A stretch of 40,194 nt of DNA from Alphaproteobacteria bacterium (GTDB taxonomy: Bacteria > Pseudomonadota > Alphaproteobacteria > JAJTHO01 > CANGXP01). The notes beneath the pieces were generated by a model, which ran no database searches, was not told the DNA's origin, and saw only the letters and a list, made by a program, of their open reading frames with translations. The position numbers were made by a program, and so were the translations under genes. Positions 17,120 through 28,595 of this stretch are shown here, piece after piece. The stretch lies in contig CANGXP010000015.1 of NCBI GenBank assembly GCA_947457935.1, forward strand, positions 1 to 40,194, in the 5' to 3' direction. Numbering within the stretch: the first letter of the stretch is position 1; every line of letters begins with the position of its first letter.

Positions 17120-18424
17120 CTAGCTATAAATCGGAAACTTCTTACACAGCTCTTTCACTTTTACGTTTACAGCTGCTTCAACGGCTGCATTCCCTGCTTC
17201 GCCATTTGCGCTAAGGCCTTCCAGCACATCGACAATGAGGTTGCCAATGAGGCGGAATTCCGCAACACCAAACCCCCGTGTTGTGCCAGCGGGTGTGCCA
17301 AGGCGGATACCTGAGGTAATCGCGGGTTTTTCAGGGTCAAACGGAATCGCGTTTTTATTACAAGTTATCCCTGCGCGTTCCAAGCTATCCGCGCCTGTTT
17401 TGCCTGTTACCTTTTTGGGGCGGAGGTCAACCAATACAAGGTGGCTATCAGTCCCGCCTGAGTAAATCGCCAAACCACGCTCAACCAGCACGCTGCCTAA
17501 GGCTTGTGCGTTCGCAACAACCGCTTTTGCGTACTCTTTGAAACTCGGTTGCAATGCTTCGCCAAACGCCACGGCTTTGCCTGCAATGACATGCATGAGG
17601 GGCCCGCCTTGCAGACCTGGGAAAACGGCAGAGTTGATTTTTTTACCTAAGTCTTCATCGTTCGACAAAATCATCCCGCCACGAGGCCCCCGCAAGGTTT
17701 TATGCGTTGTTGTGGTTACAACATGGGCGTGTGGCAACGGGCTGGGGTACACACCACCTGCCACAAGTCCCGCAAAATGCGCCATGTCCACCATGAAAAA
17801 CGCGCCGACTTTATCGGCAATGGCACGAAATCGCGCAAAATCAATCACACGGGAATAAGCTGAACCACCCGCGATAATAAGCTTCGGGTTATGCTCAACG
17901 GCTAATTTTTCAACGGCATCATAGTCAATCAACCCATTATCTTCGCGCACGCCATATTGAACCGCATTAAACCACTTGCCTGACTGGCTGGGTGCCGCAC
18001 CATGCGTTAAGTGCCCACCTGCCGCCAAAGACATGCCTAAAATGGTATCGTTTGGCTTAATGAGGGTGAGGAAAACAGCTTGGTTGGCTTGTGCGCCTGA
18101 ATGTGGTTGAACGTTCGCAAAGGCACAATTAAACAGCTTTTTTGCGCGCTCAATCGCGAGTTCCTCGGCAATATCAACATATTCACAGCCGCCATAGTAG
18201 CGTTTGTGCGGGTAGCCTTCTGCGTATTTGTTGGTCAACACAGAGCCTTGCGCTTCAATAACCGCTTTAGAAACAATGTTTTCTGAGGCAATCAGCTCAA
18301 TTTGCTCTTGCTGGCGTTGCAATTCAAGGGTGATGGAATTGAGCACGGCTGGGTCGCGCTGCGCCAAGGTGCCGTGGAAAAAATCAGTAGTATTTTGAGC
18401 AGGATTTGCAGCAACAGCAGACAT
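17120..18424 (-). CDS. glyA: Serine hydroxymethyltransferase
   Basis: This PLP enzyme interconverts serine and glycine with tetrahydrofolate, supplying one-carbon units. Characteristic segments in 434 residues are [32 protein letters not shown], the PLP-lysine motif [18 protein letters not shown] and the C-terminal [20 protein letters not shown] lies about 11 nt before the ATG. It follows rpiB by 3 nt, as in many alphaproteobacteria, but the toxin-antitoxin pair now separates it from nrdR. Confidence 0.98.
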   Translation of the reverse strand: MSAVAANPAQNTTDFFHGTLAQRDPAVLNSITLELQRQQEQIELIASENIVSKAVIEAQGSVLTNKYAEGYPHKRYYGGCEYVDIAEELAIERAKKLFNCAFANVQPHSGAQANQAVFLTLIKPNDTILGMSLAAGGHLTHGAAPSQSGKWFNAVQYGVREDNGLIDYDAVEKLAVEHNPKLIIAGGSAYSRVIDFARFRAIADKVGAFFMVDMAHFAGLVAGGVYPSPLPHAHVVTTTTHKTLRGPRGGMILSNDEDLGKKINSAVFPGLQGGPLMHVIAGKAVAFGEALQPSFKEYAKAVVANAQALGSVLVERGLAIYSGGTDSHLVLVDLRPKKVTGKTGADSLERAGITCNKNAIPFDPEKPAITSGIRLGTPAGTTRGFGVAEFRLIGNLIVDVLEGLSANGEAGNAAVEAAVNVKVKELCKKFPIYS

Positions 18425-18427
18425 TAT

Positions 18428-18862
18428 TTAACAACCTTTCAATTTTTCAATACGACGTTCGTGACGTTCTCCTCCTACAAAAACAGTGCCAAGGAACACC
18501 TCTACACAATCTTTTGCGGTTTCTTCGCCTATTAATCGCGCGCCCATCACTAGCACATTTGCATCATTATGCAAGCGTGACAATTTTGCCGAAATATTAT
18601 CGTGACACAGAGCCGCCCGAATATGAGGGAACCGATTCGCGGCAATGCTCATGCCAATGCCAGAGCCACACAGCAGAATGCCTTGTGTTGCCTCGGTAGG
18701 GATTTTTTCGCATAAAGCGGTGGCAATATCGGGATAATCCACTGATTCTGCAGAATATGCGCCCACATCCACCACCGTATAGCCCGATGCCATCAGATGT
18801 GCTTTGAGGATTTCTTTTAAGGCGAAAGCGGCGTGATCTGCGCCAATGAGGAGTGTTTTCAT
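18428..18862 (-). CDS. rpiB: Ribose-5-phosphate isomerase B
   Basis: It interconverts ribose 5-phosphate and ribulose 5-phosphate. The 144 residues begin MKTLLIGADHAAFALK and contain VDYPDIA, the phosphate-binding CGSGIGMSIAANRFPHIRAALCHD, and NVLVMGARLIGEETA, all diagnostic of the RpiB/LacAB family. The active-site Cys of ILLCGSG is present. It is the first gene of the rpiB-glyA cluster. Confidence 0.95.
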   Translation of the reverse strand: MKTLLIGADHAAFALKEILKAHLMASGYTVVDVGAYSAESVDYPDIATALCEKIPTEATQGILLCGSGIGMSIAANRFPHIRAALCHDNISAKLSRLHNDANVLVMGARLIGEETAKDCVEVFLGTVFVGGERHERRIEKLKGC

Positions 18863-18905
18863 TGTAAAATACTACTCTATCTATAACGCTCTTGCAAGTA
18901 GAGCA

Positions 18906-18934
18906 TTGACGAATGATTTTCTCGCCGCTAACGT
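18906..18934 (+). promoter_or_regulatory. Putative promoter of liv genes
   Basis: TTGACG (18906-18911), a 17-nt spacer, then TAACGT (18929-18934). Just upstream GCTCT/AGAGC (18888-18904) forms a 5-bp hairpin. The -35 is good and the -10 weak; position and spacing support it. Confidence 0.45.
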
Positions 18935-18964
18935 CACAAAAACTTAACGTAAGCTAGAGCACGC

Positions 18965-19867
18965 ATGGATTATTTCTTCCAACAACTCATCAACGGCATC
19001 ACGTTAGGCGCGATTTACGGGCTTATCGCGCTGGGCTATACGATGGTGTATGGGATTGTCGGCATGATTAATTTTGCCCATGGCGAGATTTATATGATCG
19101 CCGCATTTATTGGCTTTTTAGCGTTTTTGTTGCTGGCAAGCCTTGGCGTGACGTCGGTTATTGTAACGCTGATTCTCGTTTTGGTTATCAGTATGGTGTT
19201 TACGAGTGTGTATGGTTTTGCCGTGGAACGCGTGGCGTATCGCCCGTTACGCAATGCCCCGAAGCTCGCGCCGCTGATTTCCGCGATTGGCATGTCGATT
19301 TTCCTGCAAAACTATGTGCAACTGACGCAAGGGGCGCGGGTCAAATCCCTCCCGCCTGTGTTCACACAAAATTTTCACCTCACCGATTCGTTGACCATTA
19401 GCACCGTGCAACTGCTGATTTTAGGCAGCACTGCCTTGTTATTGCTCGGTTTCAGCTACTTGATTAATAAAACGCCGTTAGGGCGCGCACAACGCGCCTG
19501 TGAGCAAGACCGAAAAATGGCGGCGTTAGTGGGTGTTGACGTAGATAAAACCATTTCACTCACCTTTGTGCTCGGCGCAGCTTTGGCGGCGGTGGCGGGC
19601 GTGATGGTGATTCTCTATTACGGCGTGCTTGATTTTTATATGGGGTTCCTCGCGGGCATGAAAGCGTTTGTGGCAGCGGTGTTGGGCGGTATTGGCTCCT
19701 TATCAGGCGCAATGCTGGGCGGCTTGCTCATTGGGCTCATTGAATCGTTTTGGGCGGCCTACATGGGCGGTGACTATAAGAATGTCGCGGTATTTGCTGT
19801 GTTAATGCTAGTGTTGGTGGTGCGCCCGAACGGACTTTTGGGGCGAAAACAGGTGGAGAAGGTGTAG
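18965..19867 (+). CDS. livH: Branched-chain amino acid ABC transporter permease LivH
   Basis: This inner-membrane permease has about eight helices. It begins MDYFFQQLINGITLGAIYGLIALGYTMVYGIVGMINFAHGE, the LivH hallmark, and contains AVLGGIGSLSGAMLGGLLIGLIES, the loop facing the ATPase. Its 300 residues are of normal length. It is the first of livH-livM-livG-livF with 1-4 nt gaps or overlaps. No periplasmic binding-protein gene is adjacent. Confidence 0.95.
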   Translation: MDYFFQQLINGITLGAIYGLIALGYTMVYGIVGMINFAHGEIYMIAAFIGFLAFLLLASLGVTSVIVTLILVLVISMVFTSVYGFAVERVAYRPLRNAPKLAPLISAIGMSIFLQNYVQLTQGARVKSLPPVFTQNFHLTDSLTISTVQLLILGSTALLLLGFSYLINKTPLGRAQRACEQDRKMAALVGVDVDKTISLTFVLGAALAAVAGVMVILYYGVLDFYMGFLAGMKAFVAAVLGGIGSLSGAMLGGLLIGLIESFWAAYMGGDYKNVAVFAVLMLVLVVRPNGLLGRKQVEKV

Positions 19868-19868
19868 C

Positions 19869-21080
19869 ATGAACAAAAACTTCCTTACTTTCTTACCCCC
19901 TGTATTCCTTACTCTCTTACTTTCCTTACCGCTTCTAGGGTTTTTTGCCCAAGAAAACAGCAAGGATATTCTACTGTTACAACGTTGGGACTGGGTTTTA
20001 TACGCAACAGCGGCGGTTTTCTTGGCGAACAGCGTGCTCATCGTCCTTAAAAAATACCCCCTCCCCTCTTTCGCCATTTCGCCGCCCGCCAAAAATTTAA
20101 ACGCCTTGAAAGCCCTGTTATTCCTTGGCTTATTGGCATTACCTTTCCTGAGCAGCCGCAGCACGATTGATCTTGCAACATTGGTGCTGCTCTATATTTG
20201 CCTCGCATGGGGGCTGAATATCACCATGGGATTGGCAGGTTTGTTGGATTTGGGCTATGTCGCGTTTTATGCGATTGGTGCGTACACAACCGCGATTCTC
20301 TCGCATTACTACGGATTATCGTTTTGGCAATGTGTGCCGCTTTCTGGGTTGGTTGCAGCGATTTTCGCGCTTGTCATTGGCATGCCCATTTTGCGCGTTC
20401 AGGGGGATTATTTGGCGATTGTCGCACTGGGATTCGCAGAAATTGTGCGGATTGTGGCGACAAATTGGCAATCGCTGACAGGGGGGCCTAATGGCATGAG
20501 CGGGATGCCCCGCCCCACGTTTTTCGGCTTAGAATTCGGACGCACCAGCAGCAGCGGTTTGCCTACCTTTCAGGATTTTTTTCACATTCCGTTTAATTCT
20601 GAACACCGATTAATATTTTTATTTTACTGCATTTTGGGGCTGGCAATTATTATTTATGTCGTCTCAAAACGCTTGCGCTGTTTGCCTTTGGGGCGGGCAT
20701 GGGAAGCCATGCGGGAGGATGAAATTGCGTGTCGGGCACTCGGCATCAATTTGCCACGGATTAAACTCTCTGCCTATAGCATTGGCGCAGGGATTGCAGG
20801 ACTTGTCGGTGCATTTTTCGCTACAAAACAAGGGTTTGTAAGCCCTGAAAGTTTTACCTTTAATGAAACAGCAATGATTGTGGCAATGGTGGTGTTAGGC
20901 GGCATGGGCAGTTTATGGGGTATTTGCATCGCGGCGACATTCCTCGTGCTTCTGCCTGAATTAGCAAGAGGTTTAGCGGATTATCGCATGTTGTTATTCG
21001 GACTTGCCATGATTCTAGTGATGCGTTTTAAACCAAACGGACTCATTTCTGTGCGTCAACCCACTGTAAAAATGAGCTAA
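19869..21080 (+). CDS. livM: Branched-chain amino acid ABC transporter permease LivM
   Basis: The second permease subunit has 403 residues with many hydrophobic helices. LAWGLNITMGLAGLLDLGYVAFYAIGAYTTAIL, MPILRVQGDYLAIVALGFAEIVRIVATNW and VLGGMGSLWG are typical of LivM. The about 100-residue N-terminal extension with extra helices is seen in the proteobacterial LivM type. It starts one base after the livH stop, with a GGTGGAGAAGGTG ribosome-binding stretch. Confidence 0.95.
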   Translation: MNKNFLTFLPPVFLTLLLSLPLLGFFAQENSKDILLLQRWDWVLYATAAVFLANSVLIVLKKYPLPSFAISPPAKNLNALKALLFLGLLALPFLSSRSTIDLATLVLLYICLAWGLNITMGLAGLLDLGYVAFYAIGAYTTAILSHYYGLSFWQCVPLSGLVAAIFALVIGMPILRVQGDYLAIVALGFAEIVRIVATNWQSLTGGPNGMSGMPRPTFFGLEFGRTSSSGLPTFQDFFHIPFNSEHRLIFLFYCILGLAIIIYVVSKRLRCLPLGRAWEAMREDEIACRALGINLPRIKLSAYSIGAGIAGLVGAFFATKQGFVSPESFTFNETAMIVAMVVLGGMGSLWGICIAATFLVLLPELARGLADYRMLLFGLAMILVMRFKPNGLISVRQPTVKMS

Positions 21081-21084
21081 AATC

Positions 21085-21882
21085 ATGCGGACACCCCTGT
21101 TAGACGTAACAGACCTCACCATGCAATTCGGCGGCTTAACAGCAGTTGACGGCGTTTCTTTCACTGCGCATCAAGGCGAAATCACCGCGATTATTGGCCC
21201 CAACGGCGCAGGCAAAACCACGCTGTTTAATTGCCTGACAGGGTTTTACAAACCCACACAAGGCACTTTACTATTACATACTGCTGACAAATCAATACGC
21301 CTCGATACTCTGCCGCGCAGCCACATCGCCGCCAAAGCAAAGATCGCACGGACTTTTCAGAATATTCGCCTGTTTACAGGCATGACGGTGTTAGAAAACC
21401 TGCTGGTCGCGCAGCACAACGCCCTGATGCGCGCCTCAGGGTTTTGCATCGCGGGGCTGTTAGGCTTGCCACGCTATAGAAAAGCCGAACAACACGCCCT
21501 TGAGAAAGCCCGCTACTGGCTCCATAAAATTGATTTGACAGATAAAGCAGACTGGGAAGCAGGCAATTTGCCTTATGGCGATCAACGTCGCTTGGAAATT
21601 GCCCGCGCGATGTGTATGGAGCCTGTCTTGTTGTGCCTTGATGAACCCGCAGCGGGTTTAAACCCCAAAGAATCAGCAGATCTTAACACCTTATTGCAAG
21701 ATATTTGCAACACCGAGAAAACCTCTTTGTTGCTGATTGAGCACGATATGAGCGTGGTGATGAATATCTCGCACCATATTATTGTGTTGGAATATGGGCG
21801 GCGGATTGCCGATGGCACGCCGCAAGAGATTAAAAATAATGCAGATGTTATAAGAGCGTATTTGGGGGAAGAGAGTGCTTAA
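21085..21882 (+). CDS. livG: Branched-chain amino acid ABC transporter ATPase LivG
   Basis: This cytoplasmic ATPase has Walker A GPNGAGKT (about 38-45), the Q-loop in ARTFQNIRLF, a signature region read as NLPYGDQRRLEIARAM (LPYGDQ in place of LSGGQ, as in LivG), Walker B LLCLDEPAAGLN, and the H-loop LLIEHDMSVVM. It has 265 residues. It overlaps livF by 8 nt. Confidence 0.95.
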   Translation: MRTPLLDVTDLTMQFGGLTAVDGVSFTAHQGEITAIIGPNGAGKTTLFNCLTGFYKPTQGTLLLHTADKSIRLDTLPRSHIAAKAKIARTFQNIRLFTGMTVLENLLVAQHNALMRASGFCIAGLLGLPRYRKAEQHALEKARYWLHKIDLTDKADWEAGNLPYGDQRRLEIARAMCMEPVLLCLDEPAAGLNPKESADLNTLLQDICNTEKTSLLLIEHDMSVVMNISHHIIVLEYGRRIADGTPQEIKNNADVIRAYLGEESA

Positions 21883-22585
21883 TATTTCTCACATCTCCAC
21901 CTTTTATGGCGCGATTCAAGCGTTGGACAACATCAGTTTAAACGCCGAAAAGGGCGAAATCGTGACGCTGATTGGCGCAAATGGGGCAGGAAAAACTACG
22001 TTGCTTTCAACACTGTGTGGCAATCCCCGCGCAAAATCAGGGACGATTACTTTTAACGGGCAGGACATTACAGCGTTACCAACCAACCAAATTGTGCGCC
22101 TCGGACTTGCCCATGCTCCTGAAGGACGGCGGATTTTCCCGCGTATGACTATCTTTGAGAACCTGCAAATGGGCGCACTTGTTGCCGATAAAAAACACTT
22201 TGCCGCCGATTTAGAGTATGTTTTCACCCTATTTCCCCGCCTCAAAGAGCGGATTGCGCAAAAAGGCGGCACCCTTTCAGGCGGAGAACAACAAATGTTG
22301 GCGATAGGACGTGCGCTGATGGCACGTCCGCAACTTCTCTTGCTGGATGAACCCTCGCTCGGGCTTGCCCCCTTGATTGTGAAGAAAATTTTCCACGTTC
22401 TTAAAGAAATCAATCAACAACAAGGCATGACGATTTTACTGGTAGAACAAAATGCACATCACGCTTTGTCGCTTGCCCATCGCGGTTATGTGCTGGTGAA
22501 TGGTCGTATTACGCTAACAGGAACGGGAAAAGAGCTGTTGCAAAGCGATGAGGTTAAGGCAGCCTATTTAGAAGGGGCTGCATGA
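21875..22585 (+). CDS. livF: Branched-chain amino acid ABC transporter ATPase LivF
   Basis: The second ATPase subunit has 236 residues: Walker A GANGAGKTT, GLAHAPEGRRIFPRMT (the LivF-specific stretch), signature LSGGEQQMLAIGRALM, Walker B LLLLDEPSLGLAP, and H-loop LLVEQNAHHAL. The start is GTG 21875 with GGGGGAAGAG just before it. The stop overlaps the start of the pseudouridine synthase gene (ATGA). Confidence 0.95.
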   Translation: MLNISHISTFYGAIQALDNISLNAEKGEIVTLIGANGAGKTTLLSTLCGNPRAKSGTITFNGQDITALPTNQIVRLGLAHAPEGRRIFPRMTIFENLQMGALVADKKHFAADLEYVFTLFPRLKERIAQKGGTLSGGEQQMLAIGRALMARPQLLLLDEPSLGLAPLIVKKIFHVLKEINQQQGMTILLVEQNAHHALSLAHRGYVLVNGRITLTGTGKELLQSDEVKAAYLEGAA

Positions 22586-23265
22586 TGGCTTTACCCCCTG
22601 ATATGCTTGCCTCCCGCGTGTTATTTCGCGATGCATGGCTGCTGATTATTGATAAACCTGCGGGATTACCTGTGCACGGCGGCTCAGGGGGCGGAGATAA
22701 TCTCGAAAATTACTTTGAGGCGTTGCGCTTTGGTCTGCCGCGCTTGCCATCGTTAGCGCACCGTTTAGATCGCGACACAAGCGGCTGTCTTGCTTTAGGA
22801 CGGCACAAACAATCCTTAAAAGCGTTAGGCAATCTGTTTGCAGCGGGCAAAATTCATAAAACCTATTGGGCAGTGACGGATGGCATTCCTGAAAAAAAAC
22901 AGGGGCGCATTAACCTCCCCCTTGCCAAGCAAACGACCAAAAAAAATCGCTGGTGGATGAAGGTGGATGAGGCAGGGGTTACCGCTATTACAGATTATAA
23001 AGTGCTGGGCACGTTTGAGAATACGGCGTGGATTGAGTTTACACCACGCACAGGACGCACCCATCAAATCCGCGTGCATGGAGCGGCAATAGGGTGTCCG
23101 TTGGTGGGTGATCCTGTGTATAACCCTGCAACCACGTCTAGTTGCCTGCATCTTCACGCCCGCACACTCACCATTCCGCTCTATCCGCAAAAAGAGGCAA
23201 TTCGCGCTGAAGCACCGCCACCCGCGCATCTTTTGCCTGCCTTAACAAAATGTGGATTTTTATAG
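22582..23265 (+). CDS. RluA-family 23S rRNA/tRNA pseudouridine synthase
   Basis: The 227-residue product has ILIIDKPAGLPVHGG-like LLIIDKPAGLPVHGGSGGG at the N-terminus, the catalytic motif AHRLDRDTSGCLALGR (Asp in RLDRDTSG), and TGRTHQIRVHGAAIGCPLVGDPVY at the end: all RluA-family signatures. It lacks an N-terminal S4 domain and is short, closer to RluA/TruC forms than to RluC/RluD; the target base is not assignable. It is translationally overlapped with livF (ATGA) and ends 9 nt before the rplU promoter. Confidence 0.88.
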   Translation: MMALPPDMLASRVLFRDAWLLIIDKPAGLPVHGGSGGGDNLENYFEALRFGLPRLPSLAHRLDRDTSGCLALGRHKQSLKALGNLFAAGKIHKTYWAVTDGIPEKKQGRINLPLAKQTTKKNRWWMKVDEAGVTAITDYKVLGTFENTAWIEFTPRTGRTHQIRVHGAAIGCPLVGDPVYNPATTSSCLHLHARTLTIPLYPQKEAIRAEAPPPAHLLPALTKCGFL

Positions 23266-23274
23266 TAGCAGGTG

Positions 23275-23304
23275 TTGACAAAGAGATGCAAGGCAGGCTA
23301 TACA
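23275..23304 (+). promoter_or_regulatory. Strong sigma70-type promoter of rplU-rpmA
   Basis: Perfect TTGACA (23275-23280), an 18-nt spacer, and TATACA (23299-23304), about 20-30 nt before the rplU ribosome-binding site. It fits a strongly expressed ribosomal protein operon. Confidence 0.75.
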
Positions 23305-23331
23305 CTCGTCCTTAACATAAAAGGGAATCCC

Positions 23332-23709
23332 ATGTTTGCAGTTATAAAAACAGGCGGAAAGCAGTTTAAAATCGCTAAAGGTGACGTACTGGAGATTGAA
23401 AAAATCGAGGGCGCTGCAGGCGAAACCGTGACATTTACAGAGGTTCTTGCAACAGGTGAATCTGGCAAGTTAGCACAAATCGGCACGCCCTTTATCGAAG
23501 GCGCAACCGTTACCGCAGAACTTTTGGAACAGACAAAAGACGATAAAGTTATTATTTTCAAAAAGAAGCGTCGTCATAATTATCGTCGCAGAAATGGTCA
23601 TCGCCAGCCGATTACCATTGTGCGGATTACCGATATTTTGATTAAAGGCGCGAAAAAAGCTGATGCGAGTGAAGCAGCAGCGAAAAAAGCAAAAATTGCA
23701 GAGGAATAA
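23332..23709 (+). CDS. rplU: 50S ribosomal protein L21
   Basis: This large-subunit protein binds 23S r[28 protein letters not shown] at the start and [31 protein letters not shown] near the end are L21 signatures. ATG 23332 is preceded by AAAAGGGA; the frame's earlier ATG (23272) would add 20 residues lying over the promoter and is rejected. At 125 residues it is about 20 longer than the E. coli protein because of an Ala/Lys-rich tail ([21 protein letters not shown] region), a common alphaproteobacterial feature. Confidence 0.97.
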   Translation: MFAVIKTGGKQFKIAKGDVLEIEKIEGAAGETVTFTEVLATGESGKLAQIGTPFIEGATVTAELLEQTKDDKVIIFKKKRRHNYRRRNGHRQPITIVRITDILIKGAKKADASEAAAKKAKIAEE

Positions 23710-23714
23710 ACACA

Positions 23715-23969
23715 ATGGCTCATAAGAAAGCGGGCGGTAGCTCACGGAACGGACGGGACTCAGCAGGTCGTCGTTTGGGTGTAAAAAAATACGGCGGCGA
23801 AGAAGTGCTTGCGGGCAATATTCTCGTGCGTCAACGCGGCACGCAGTTCTTTGCAGGACTGAATGTTGGCATGGGTCGTGATCACACCCTGTTTGCAAAA
23901 GCAGACGGCGTTGTTGCGTTCAAAACCAAAGCGCAAAACAGAACATATGTTTCTATTTTAGATGCGTAA
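23715..23969 (+). CDS. rpmA: 50S ribosomal protein L27
   Basis: L27 lies at the peptidyl-transferase centre. [29 protein letters not shown] at the start is diagnostic; the protein is 84 residues, the standard length. It starts 5 nt after rplU and is followed by a strong intrinsic terminator whose T-run touches a MITE insertion. Confidence 0.98.
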   Translation: MAHKKAGGSSRNGRDSAGRRLGVKKYGGEEVLAGNILVRQRGTQFFAGLNVGMGRDHTLFAKADGVVAFKTKAQNRTYVSILDA

Positions 23970-23991
23970 TAACGTGCTTAATGAAAAATAA

Positions 23992-24019
23992 AAGGGGGAG
24001 CTTTCGCTCCCCTTTTTTT
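23992..24019 (+). terminator. Rho-independent terminator of rplU-rpmA
   Basis: GGGGAGC (23995-24001) and GCTCCCC (24006-24012) form a perfect 7-bp stem with a TTTC loop, followed by seven T (24013-24019) and preceded by A3. The last T is the first base of the neighbouring MITE. Confidence 0.93.
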
Positions 24020-24239
24020 ATAGTCATTCCACTTTAAAATTCCCCCTGTCTGCAAACTTCCCTTAGCGTCAATTCCGACTAACTTTTCTATTTGCCCTAA
24101 CGGGCTTTAGAAAGGAAGTCTCATTGGTTTGCGGTAAAAAAAGCAGTGCTTTTTTCTTCCTCACTATGTACGAAGAAGTACACTTCGCGCCGCTGCAGTT
24201 GTTTTCGGCTATGGGTAATTTTAAATTGAAACGACTATA
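24019..24239. mobile_element. 221-bp MITE of the IS630/Tc1-mariner type
   Basis: The left end 24019-24045 and the reverse complement of the right end 24213-24239 match at 23 of 27 positions, both beginning TATAGTC. The same 27-bp end (22 of 27 against either MITE end) is the terminus of the IS630-family element at 40048-40074. The outermost TA fits the TA target used by this superfamily. The interior has no transposase and no convincing ORF; it contains small hairpins, e.g. GCCC-TAAC-GGGC and AAAAAAGCA-G-TGCTTTTTT (24137-24155). It sits between the rpmA terminator and the end of the convergent gene at 24250, and is probably moved in trans by the IS. Confidence 0.8.
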
Positions 24240-24249
24240 TATGCCCGCT

Positions 24250-27318
<3,069 letters not shown>

Positions 27319-27323
<5 letters not shown>

Positions 27324-27340
27324 ATGAACACTCACTCATT
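27319..27340. repeat. Recurring palindrome, copy 3 (proB/proA junction)
   Basis: Loop ACAC at 27328-27331; right arm TCACTCATT (27332-27340) perfect, left arm 7/9. It covers the proB stop (27321-27323) and the proA start (27324). The reading frame differs from the other copies (MNTHSL). Confidence 0.55.
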
Positions 27341-28595
27341 AAATATATCTGCGTATATTCAACAGCTTGGGCGTGACGCACAACAGGCATCCCGCACGCT
27401 TGCGCTCAGCACAACAGCACAAAAAAATGCTGCGTTAACCGCAACAATTACCGCGCTTCGCGAAAATGAGTCCGCCATTCTTGCCGCCAATACTGAAGAC
27501 ATGGCAACCGCCAAAACAAATGGCGCAACGGAAGCATTTTTAGATAGATTGCTCCTCACCCCCGCCAGAATTGAGGGGATGCGCAAAGGTTTACAGGAAA
27601 TTATCGAACAGCCCGATCCTATTGGCGATGTGCTGGAAACATGGTCTCGCCCTAACGGCTTACACCTCCAACAAATCCGCGTGCCTTTGGGCGTGATTGG
27701 TATTATTTACGAATCACGCCCGAATGTGACGATTGATGCCGCCGCCCTCTGCCTGAAGTCAGGCAATGCCGCCATTTTGCGCTGTGGTTCGGAAAGTCTA
27801 AAAACGAGTGAACGCTTACTCAACTGTTTTCAGACAGGCTTAACCGCTGCAAATCTGCCCATTACAGCCGTGCAACTGGTGACAACAACAGATAGAGAGG
27901 CTGTTACCGCCATGCTGCAAGCGGTGGGACTCATTGATGTGATTATCCCCCGTGGTGGACGCGGGCTTGTGGAGCGTGTGCTCGACCACGCCAAAGTCCC
28001 TGTTATCAAGCACCTTGACGGCAATTGCCATGTCTATCTTGACGCACAAGCTGATGCAACCAAAGCCCTCAACGTCACACTGAATGCAAAACTAAGACGC
28101 ATAGGCGTGTGTGGCGCTGCAGAAACGGTATTGATTCATCAAGACGTGCTGCATACCATAGGCAAAACCGTGCTCAACGCCTTGCTGAATAAAGGATGTG
28201 CGGTGCGGGGCGATGCCCTCACTCAAATGCTCGACAACCGCATTACCCCTGCCACTGAAATTGACTGGTCAACAGAATATCTCGATGCGATTATTGCTGC
28301 AAAAGTGGTGCAGTCGCCACAAGAGGCGATTGATCACATTAACTATTTTGGCTCGCATCATACAGATAGCATCATCACCGAAAACACCGCAACGGCGGAC
28401 GCTTTCTTAAAAGCCGTGGACAGCGGGATTGTCATGGTCAATACCTCCACCCAATTTGCTGATGGTGGCGAGTTTGGTTTCGGCGCGGAAATCGGCATTT
28501 CTACCGATAAATTCCATGCACGCGGGCCTGTGGGCGCAAAGCACCTCACCTCCACCAAATATTGTGTGAAAAGTGATGGCGCAATCCGTGCGTAA
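27324..28595 (+). CDS. proA: Gamma-glutamyl phosphate reductase
   Basis: This is the second step of proline synthesis, reducing glutamyl-5-phosphate to the semialdehyde. The 423 residues contain LGVIGIIYESRPNVTIDAAALCLKSGNAAILRCGSE, IIPRGGRGLVERVLDHAKVPVIKHLDGNCHVYLD, and RRIGVCGAAETVLIH, where the usual K-T-x-x-x-x-V-C-N-A segment around the catalytic Cys is recognisable. The C-terminus has FGFGAEIGISTDKFHARGPVG, diagnostic. It starts directly after the proB stop. Copies 3 and 4 of the palindrome lie in it. The end overlaps the nadD frame. Confidence 0.97.
   Translation: MNTHSLNISAYIQQLGRDAQQASRTLALSTTAQKNAALTATITALRENESAILAANTEDMATAKTNGATEAFLDRLLLTPARIEGMRKGLQEIIEQPDPIGDVLETWSRPNGLHLQQIRVPLGVIGIIYESRPNVTIDAAALCLKSGNAAILRCGSESLKTSERLLNCFQTGLTAANLPITAVQLVTTTDREAVTAMLQAVGLIDVIIPRGGRGLVERVLDHAKVPVIKHLDGNCHVYLDAQADATKALNVTLNAKLRRIGVCGAAETVLIHQDVLHTIGKTVLNALLNKGCAVRGDALTQMLDNRITPATEIDWSTEYLDAIIAAKVVQSPQEAIDHINYFGSHHTDSIITENTATADAFLKAVDSGIVMVNTSTQFADGGEFGFGAEIGISTDKFHARGPVGAKHLTSTKYCVKSDGAIRA
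27803..27824. repeat. Recurring palindrome, copy 4 (degenerate, in proA)
   Basis: GAGTGA (27806-27811), loop ACGC, TTACTC (27816-27821). Arms match the consensus at 8/9 and 6/9. Read in the same frame as other copies (SERLL). Confidence 0.4.

Noticed and set aside
21916-22413. 165-aa antisense frame over livF
   Set aside because: Shadow of livF; no plausible protein features.
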